From Elmis aenea (lineage: Eukaryota; Arthropoda; Insecta; Coleoptera; Elmidae), in contig OX393579.1 of NCBI GenBank assembly GCA_947652605.1, forward strand, positions 3,100,001-3,164,000: a stretch of DNA of 64,000 nucleotides. The letters are read 5' to 3'. The notes beneath the pieces were generated by a model. It worked only from the letters and a program-made list of their open reading frames with translations. It made no database searches and was not told the DNA's origin. Shown here in pieces: positions 58,627-64,000 of the stretch. Numbering within the stretch: position 1 is the stretch's first letter; every line of letters starts with the position of its first letter. A program made the translations under genes and the position numbers.

Positions 58627-59355
58627 TTATCAGGGAAAGTCACGATATGTTGTCGCTAGAATCTAATCAAGGCTGTGTTTATTGCATCAAGAAAATCAAA
58701 ACTAGATGTTCTGTAGAGTTATACGTGCCACTGGCAAATTTCTTCGGAAAAATAGGGGAAAAACTGAAAAGCTGAATAATAAAAGTAATTTTTGCGATTG
58801 CGTTGGCCATGAAACCTTCAGAGACAAAGTCGAAATGTTTCTATTTAACAATGCGCGCATCCTTTGCAAGTAAAATGGTGCAAAGTTTTTGAAAAACTCT
58901 TAAACGGTTCCGGAGAAAAACGCGAAAAACGAGACCCTTGTAAAAACGGTTTTCCCCATGTTAAACGCCAATGCAAGTCGCATAGATATAGTTATACAGA
59001 TAAGAATACGACAACTTCTCTAATCATAGCGCTTATGCAGGGGTTTCGTTTTTGACGTTTTTCTCCGAAACCGTTTGAGATATTTTCAAAAACTTTGCAT
59101 CATTTTACTTGCAAAGGATGCGCGCATTGGTAAACAGAAGAATTTAAATTTTGTCTTTGACGGTTTCATGACCAACAAGATCGCAAAAATGACCTTTTTA
59201 TACCAATTTTTCAGTTTTTCTTCTATTTTTCCGAAGAAAATGGCCAGTGGCAGGTATAACTCTGGAAAAAGTTTAGTTTTGATCTCATTGATGCAATAAA
59301 CACAGCCTTGACCAAATTCTAGCGACAACGTATCGTGACCACCCTCCCTTGTTAG
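58627..59355. mobile_element. Foldback family F, full copy (about 729 bp)
   Basis: The left arm (from TTATCAGGGAAAGTCACGAT) and right arm (ending GTGACCACCCTCCCTTGTTA) are inverted copies of about 300 bp. The centre contains CGCCAATGCAAGTCGCATAG. Frames 58864-59055, 59075-59299 and 59086-59454 are read-through of the arms. The best-preserved copy of the family for defining its ends; the outermost bases vary between copies, and no target duplication is clear. Confidence 0.8.
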
Positions 59356-61423
59356 TAGTTTAGATGTAAAAAAACCGGACAAAGAATTTTTGTTTTTGAA
59401 AATTAAATGATATTGATTTACTTTGTTTAGAAGTAATTTGTAAGTTACTGTCATTATCTGCTGTTTTCATTACATGCATTTTTGTTTACACTGATAAAAA
59501 TACTTTTGTCGTCGTTTTGTTAAGAGATTTGTTTCTTAATCATCATTCACATATTGAAATTTAAATCGTGATCTGTTTTAAATCCAAAACAAGTGTGTTT
59601 TATTAAAGTTCTGTAAAGAAATATACATAAATCAGAGTAAAATATAAATATATAATTAAAAGAAAATCATGAGAAAATTTTCTTCATAAATATTATCTAT
59701 TAAAAAAATAATATAGTTACAAAGTTTTAGTTATTTCTAGGCAGTTTTAACTTTTTCCAATGTATTAACTTTGCTGTGTTATTTGTCTCTACCAAATATT
59801 TCTTTGGAATTGTTTATGTTCACAATAATTGCTAAACTGTGAGGTCTAAATACTTACTAATTAAATTTTCTGAATTGCACTTTTACAAAATTCCCAATTT
59901 AATAGATATCTCAACCTTTCGAGTACCAATACACAAAGGCACGAAAATTCAAATGATTGATTTAATCACGATCTAGTAAATATATTCATTAACGATGGAT
60001 ATCTTTCGATGTTTGCGTTAATTTAAACCGTAAAAGCCAATAAACCATTTTAAAATTATTTCTTATACATACAGGCAATAAATTACATCGATTATTATCG
60101 CTAGACCAGTTTCGGATATTTTTGGAGGAGGTGTTAACGTTACGCCATTGATGATTATGGTTAGAGTGTATCATGTATTACTATAATTTGAGGGAATCTT
60201 AACACGTGATGGCAAAGGTAACAGTATTATTTCGAGGAATTTTTCATAATTACGGCCATAATCGTGGGTATCGGAGTCTTTAATTGAATACCTTGATTAA
60301 TAATGTGACGTGGGTTATAGTATTTAAATAGATGAATGGGCTCGCCATAGAGCAAACAATATTAAAATAATGATCGCTTAGAAAATGTAGTAAAATTGTC
60401 TTATGGGCTTGAAAAAAAAAACATTATGCTTCACGTGTACTGGACTGTTGTCGGTTACAATTCAAAATACACTACGTGAGTATTATAACGCCATAAATTC
60501 ATCGAAGTCGTCAAGCGAGAGTCTACCTGGACACTTCCTCTCGAAAGGGTGGCCATCGTAAATTCATTTCAAGCACACATATAATGATTTATTATTCATA
60601 AAGGTGGTAAAACACCTCCAATCACTATTAAATCTTTGCGTAGCGCCTTCCTGTTCTGGATGAAAATTGACGATTTTTATACACGCTGTCACATCGTATG
60701 TGGAATACTAAGCGCGGGAGTTCCTAGAATCGGTGTCTGGAAGGGAATCTTCACGGGTGGCACAAGCTTGTCATGTTGATCAGGTGCATGAGTGTACAGT
60801 TTAAAATTTATTGTTCTAACACACAACTATTTGGTTCGATTTAAATAATATGGTACCGAAGTCGGTCGCACACCAAATTCATTTCCCAATAAATATATCC
60901 CGAAGGCGCTCGGGAAACAATAGGCAACGGCTTCATGTAAATGCAATAGTCGGCGTTATTCATAGCTGAAACTGGTCGCATTTCATATCTGCCGTATTAG
61001 GAGAGAACTCGCCAGATGTACCATCCAGTTAGCCGTGGTCATTCTTAAACAACCGCCATAAAACAATATGCTATACCGCTCCTGACCTCTCTCGTTCGAC
61101 TACCATGTATACAGGGCGAATAACGTTACAAACAAATGGCATTACATAATCATTAACATAAGCAGTTTATTTACTTCACACGATTAAGCATAAATGAAAC
61201 TCGATGCTCAGTTTAGAGAGCTTAAGAAAATATTTGGCATTGTTACAGGACTACTAATACTGGGCACCGCTCAGTCAACTTTTTTTAATCTGTTTTGTAC
61301 AAAATTTATTCTGGAAAGAATTTTACTATCATTCACAGTTTGTGTTATCATCTGCAAATGCAATTTCATCAATCACTTTGGTAAATAATAAGGCCCATTC
61401 AAGTGGCCAATCTTTCTTCTTCT
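59356..61423. other. No gene recognised; unique G+C-richer stretch 60150-61130
   Basis: 59356-60140 is AT-rich. About 60150-61130 is unique and richer in G+C with scattered CpGs and no long frame. It could be regulatory. The frame 61194-61388 is not recognised. Confidence 0.35.
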
Positions 61424-61893
61424 AAATCGGTTCCTCTTATACCTTTCGGTGTCGAGGTATGCTTTTCTTTTTCTGTTTTAAGTTTGTCCACTCTTGCCTA
61501 TCGTTAGCTAATTGTGGCACATATCTCCAGCTGACTTCTTTTTGTTCCAGTCTCTGACTCGCTTCTTTTTCCCATTTTATTCTTGGTCTGCCTCTATTTC
61601 TTTTTCCTCCATCTGCATTTTCCATCCTATTTTCGCGTATCTACTTTCTGGCATGCGTAGTAGATGTTCTAGCCATCTTAACTGATTCGTCTCCATCTTT
61701 TTCTGAACTTCTGTTACTCCTAGGTTTTTTCGAATTCTTTCGTTACTGATTTTGTCGATCAGTCCACATCCCTCTATTCTTTTTAGAAATCTCATTTTCT
61801 GTGCCTGTATTCTTTGTTTTTGTTTTTGTGTTAGTGTTCAAGTTTCTGAACTGTATGTGAGAATGGGTACGTACACTGCATTAAAAACTCGCG
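61424..61893 (-). pseudogene. LINE family A, ORF2 C-terminal fragment with (GAA)n tail
   Basis: The minus strand reads MRFLKRIEGCGLIDKISNER, KNLGVTEVQKKMETNQLRWL, MPESRYAKIGWKMQMEEKE and, in another frame, KRNRGRPRIKWEKEASQRLE, KEVSWRYVPQLANDRQEWTN and SIPRHRKV. It ends at a (GAA)n tail (61421-61432). One frameshift splits the tail. Its upstream side joins abruptly to a piece of foldback family F at about 61894. The RT piece at 62925 is in the same orientation and may be the other half of one element. Confidence 0.8.
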
Positions 61894-62035
61894 TCTTCGT
61901 TTCAGTTTTTTCCCTATTTTTCCGAAGGAAATGGCCAGTGGCACGTATAACTCTGCAAAATATTTAGTGTTGATATTCTTGATGCAATAAGCACAGCCTT
62001 GATCAGATTCTAGCGACAACCCTCCCTTGTAAGCA
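61894..62035 (-). mobile_element. Foldback family F, terminal fragment
   Basis: It holds only the outer part of one arm: TTCCGAAGGAAATGGCCAGT, CACGTATAACTCTGCAAAAT, GATGCAATAAGCACAGCC and TCTAGCGACAACCCTCCCTT. It lies directly against the LINE piece. Confidence 0.75.
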
Positions 62036-62924
62036 TTTCTTGTCTAAATGCAAAACCTAATTCAAAACTCATCTTTTTATCAGTCTCATCCATGTACCTA
62101 CATTTTGAAACCATAATTTAAATGAGTTTTGAGTTGAAGGGTTGATAGTCGTTATTTAGGCTATGCATAACTTGCGTAAGAAGTTTTAAGCCAATAAAAA
62201 AAATACCCCGACGCACAAATAATTTTAGCATTGAAATTCATTGTATGTATCAGCAACTACATAATTCACCCCAGTCACCTCTATAAAGTGTTATCTTTGT
62301 TCAAGTTCGCATTTTACCCAACGCATTAAAAATTCCGTTAAAAGTCGAGTAAAACAGCACAAAAAGATGTTCAATGTCATCAATTGATAGATAAAACGCC
62401 ATTTTTGATGCCAGTCTTTTAACGGTTTTCGCTAATGTCAGAGTACGCGTCCGGTGTAAGTGATATTTTTAGTGATAGTTCTCATAATTAATTTTTCGTC
62501 AACTGGCGTTACAACTAACTTGAGTGTCATAAAGATTTTGGATACTAGCAGTAGCACGCTCTTATAAGGTAAAATACGTTTTATTTGTTGCTTGAAAGTT
62601 TCAGCTATTCAGGAACTTGCAGAATTATGTTAAATATTTATACTTTATTTATTGGATATCAGTACATCTATTTCTGCTAGCCAAAATTGCTTCAATGTTA
62701 ATAAAGTACCTAAGTGTTTAAAACTTATATTTAAGTAATTATTAATTCGATGCATCAGAAAATGTCGGCCAATCATGGCCATGCGTTTTTGTTCCCTAAT
62801 AGCTGACGCTATCTGTCTCGACTCGATTAACAAGTTTCCGTGATTAGTACTAATTATTGTTGTATTAAATAAGTTTGATTATTATTTTTTCTATTATTAT
62901 ATCTAATTAATGTATCTGCCTACA
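62036..62924. other. No gene recognised
   Basis: AT-rich DNA; a unique section at about 62250-62560 is slightly richer in G+C. Nothing assigned. Confidence 0.5.
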
Positions 62925-63200
62925 CGTCTAGAATGAGTTGCAAGTCCTTTTCGCTTTTAGCTAACAGCACCACATCATCTGCAAAGGCTAGTTCTGTTAA
63001 GGATATTGGTTTTAGTTTATTTCAACTCCAGTAGGCTTTCTTTGTGTCTTGCTTACATTCTTTAATTATTTTATCGATAAGAATTATTATAAAGAGCAGT
63101 GGGTTTTAATTTGCCTCCTTGTCTTACTCCCACTGATATAAATTCCTGGGAAATGTTAGATGTACAATCTTTAGCCCTTACTTTGAAATCAGTTTTAAAT
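62925..63200 (-). pseudogene. LINE family A, RT catalytic fragment
   Basis: The minus strand reads QEFISVGVRQGG (GVRQGD-type motif), ALYNNSYR-like remains of LLFIILIDKI, KESLLELK-like remains of KKAYWGWN, then the FADD motif region at 62974-62985 and VLLAKSEK-like codons. This is the RT palm with motif order preserved but frames broken. Same orientation as the tail at 61424, separated by about 1 kb of other sequence. Confidence 0.7.
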
Positions 63201-63560
63201 TTTTCTGACTAGTTAAACATTGGCTCAGCAATAAATGATAACCACCATAAAAAAAAATCGTGTAAAAAAATCATCTTACATCATTTTTCATTAATGAAAC
63301 TGGAATTTCTTGCAACTGTAGTAATGACTACTAAATAGAATAAGCCTTTTTGCTGTGCATTGCTGTATAAAAGGCTAGAATACCGTAATCGGGGGCTACT
63401 TGGACACCATTTTATCACTTTTTTAAAGGTAATTCTGAAACTAATCGATATTTTGATTTCAAATAAATTTGATTTTACCGACAATAGCAATATACAACAC
63501 CTAAATTATCCAGAGGCTCTAATTTGAATACAGTTTTTGAAAAAAAAAATTAAAAATGTG

Positions 63561-63598
63561 GTGACCAAATAGCCCCGACCCCGGGGCTACTTGGTCAC
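63561..63598. repeat. 17-bp inverted repeat inside the pogo-like element
   Basis: GTGACCAAATAGCCCCG (63561-63577) and CGGGGCTACTTGGTCAC (63582-63598) pair with one mismatch across a 4-base spacer. GGGGCTACTTGG also occurs at the element end (63392), so this may be an inner transposase-binding pair. Confidence 0.8.
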
Positions 63599-63628
63599 AC
63601 TTGAAAAATTTAATAAAACCAACAATAT

Positions 63629-63998
63629 ATCGTCGGTAACATTAGTTTCATCGTAGTTATATATGTTAAAATTATCCACATCTCTTAAAGCATCATTAAT
63701 GTTGTTGAAATAATTTAAAATGTCTATATACGGTCAACGGAAGCTCTGGATCTCTTGATGTTAAAAGCAAGATGTATGGACAGGTTGTTTCTTTGGATAA
63801 ACGAATTAAGGAAATCCTCTCCAGGGATGTTGCCTTTGAAAATACTGTTTTCCCCTGTTTTTCAAGATATTTTGGAATAACAGTCCTTACATCCAGCCTA
63901 GTTAGGTGGAAACCCCAATTGGCGACAACGCCAAGTGTCTTCGCTATGGTGGCCTCCTCTTCGCTCGAAAAAAATCTTGGATGACCAACTGACCCCAA
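63629..63998 (-). pseudogene. pogo/Tigger-type transposase, CENP-B-like HTH and start of DDE domain
   Basis: From 63998 down: GHPRFFSSEEEATIAKTLGV, VANWGFHLTRLDVRTVIPKY and LEKQGKT, the second helix-turn-helix (Tc5/CENP-B type) of pogo transposases, with the usual E-E-W-G-F-L-R-D-V pattern. After a frameshift it continues FKGNIPGEDFLNSFIQRN and NIKRSRASVDR, and after another FNIYNYDETNVTDD, the segment holding the first catalytic Asp of the DDE domain. It then stops short of the expected PG and the rest of the domain is missing. The N-terminal HTH would lie beyond the window edge. Such proteins bind element ends and cut at TA sites; this one is not functional. Confidence 0.75.
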
Positions 63999-64000
63999 AT

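Larger units (their letters stand above)
63383..64000 (-). mobile_element. pogo-like element, one end plus broken transposase, runs off the window
   Basis: The end at 63383 (CCGTAATCGGGGGCTACTTG) lies next to TA (63381-63382). A second copy of GGGGCTACTTGG plus its complement forms a hairpin at 63561-63598. The minus strand beyond it encodes a broken transposase. The other end lies outside the window. The TA site, repeated terminal motif and CENP-B-type domain all point to pogo/Tigger. Confidence 0.68.

Noticed and set aside
59086..59454. 122-codon minus-strand open frame
   Set aside because: It lies across the right arm of the foldback copy 58627-59355 and its flank. It has no family resemblance and is not conserved as a frame among copies.
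60834..60850. GGTTCGATTT-like word as a tRNA B box
   Set aside because: No matching A box or foldable cloverleaf around it. No tRNA gene was recognised anywhere in the window.

Overview
This 64 kb window is AT-rich eukaryotic DNA, most likely from an insect. A beetle would fit the transposon mix, but the sequence does not prove the order. There is no bacterial-style gene organisation, no rRNA, no tRNA I could recognise, no CRISPR array, and no intact protein-coding gene. It reads as a long intergenic or intronic stretch. Almost everything with recognisable coding similarity is a broken transposable element.

Layout. 0-10 kb: a degraded LINE reverse-transcriptase fragment (840-1740), a second LINE 3' end split by a hAT-type MITE (2851-4271), a small Helitron-like element (4409-4688), a diverged ~175-bp tandem array (6965-7850) and a weak candidate small spliced transcript (9352-9607). 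10-25 kb: a MITE with 93-bp inverted ends (9842-10461), a partial foldback element (16325-16787), a paired-arm foldback (20663-21164), a LINE split by a hAT MITE that itself holds a third element (22130-23285), and a MITE holding a truncated LINE with a 14-bp target duplication (23356-24013). 25-40 kb: mostly featureless AT-rich DNA, then a LINE with a hAT MITE inside its RT domain (33486-34750), seven tandem copies of a ~184-bp unit between two hAT-like repeats (35898-37693), and a Tc1/mariner-type deletion derivative that still encodes a transposase N-terminus (37926-38324). 40-64 kb: more LINE fragments, two full and two partial copies of a ~0.7 kb foldback family, an RNase H-bearing LINE tail (52215-52935), two pogo-like elements (54063-55001 and 63383-end), and a probable solo LTR (57257-57587).

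The elements show a clear order of events. LINE remnants are the oldest layer: stops, frameshifts, deletions, and nearly all on the minus strand. hAT-type MITEs with perfect 8-bp target duplications came later, and at one site a further element sits inside the MITE. The reverse also occurs: a LINE tail landed inside an older MITE.

Between repeats there are unique blocks with more G+C than their surroundings (about 1900-2400, 5710-5920, 8100-8425, 24450-25100, 42720-43400, 47880-48660, 51640-51990, 53300-53670, 60150-61130). Some carry homeodomain-type TAATTA cores. They are the best candidates for host regulatory DNA or exons, but that is inference. A 43-nt micro-exon candidate at 44411-44453 is the most host-gene-like item. 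I found no convincing undescribed system; the most unusual structure is the 184-bp tandem array bounded by hAT-like repeats.
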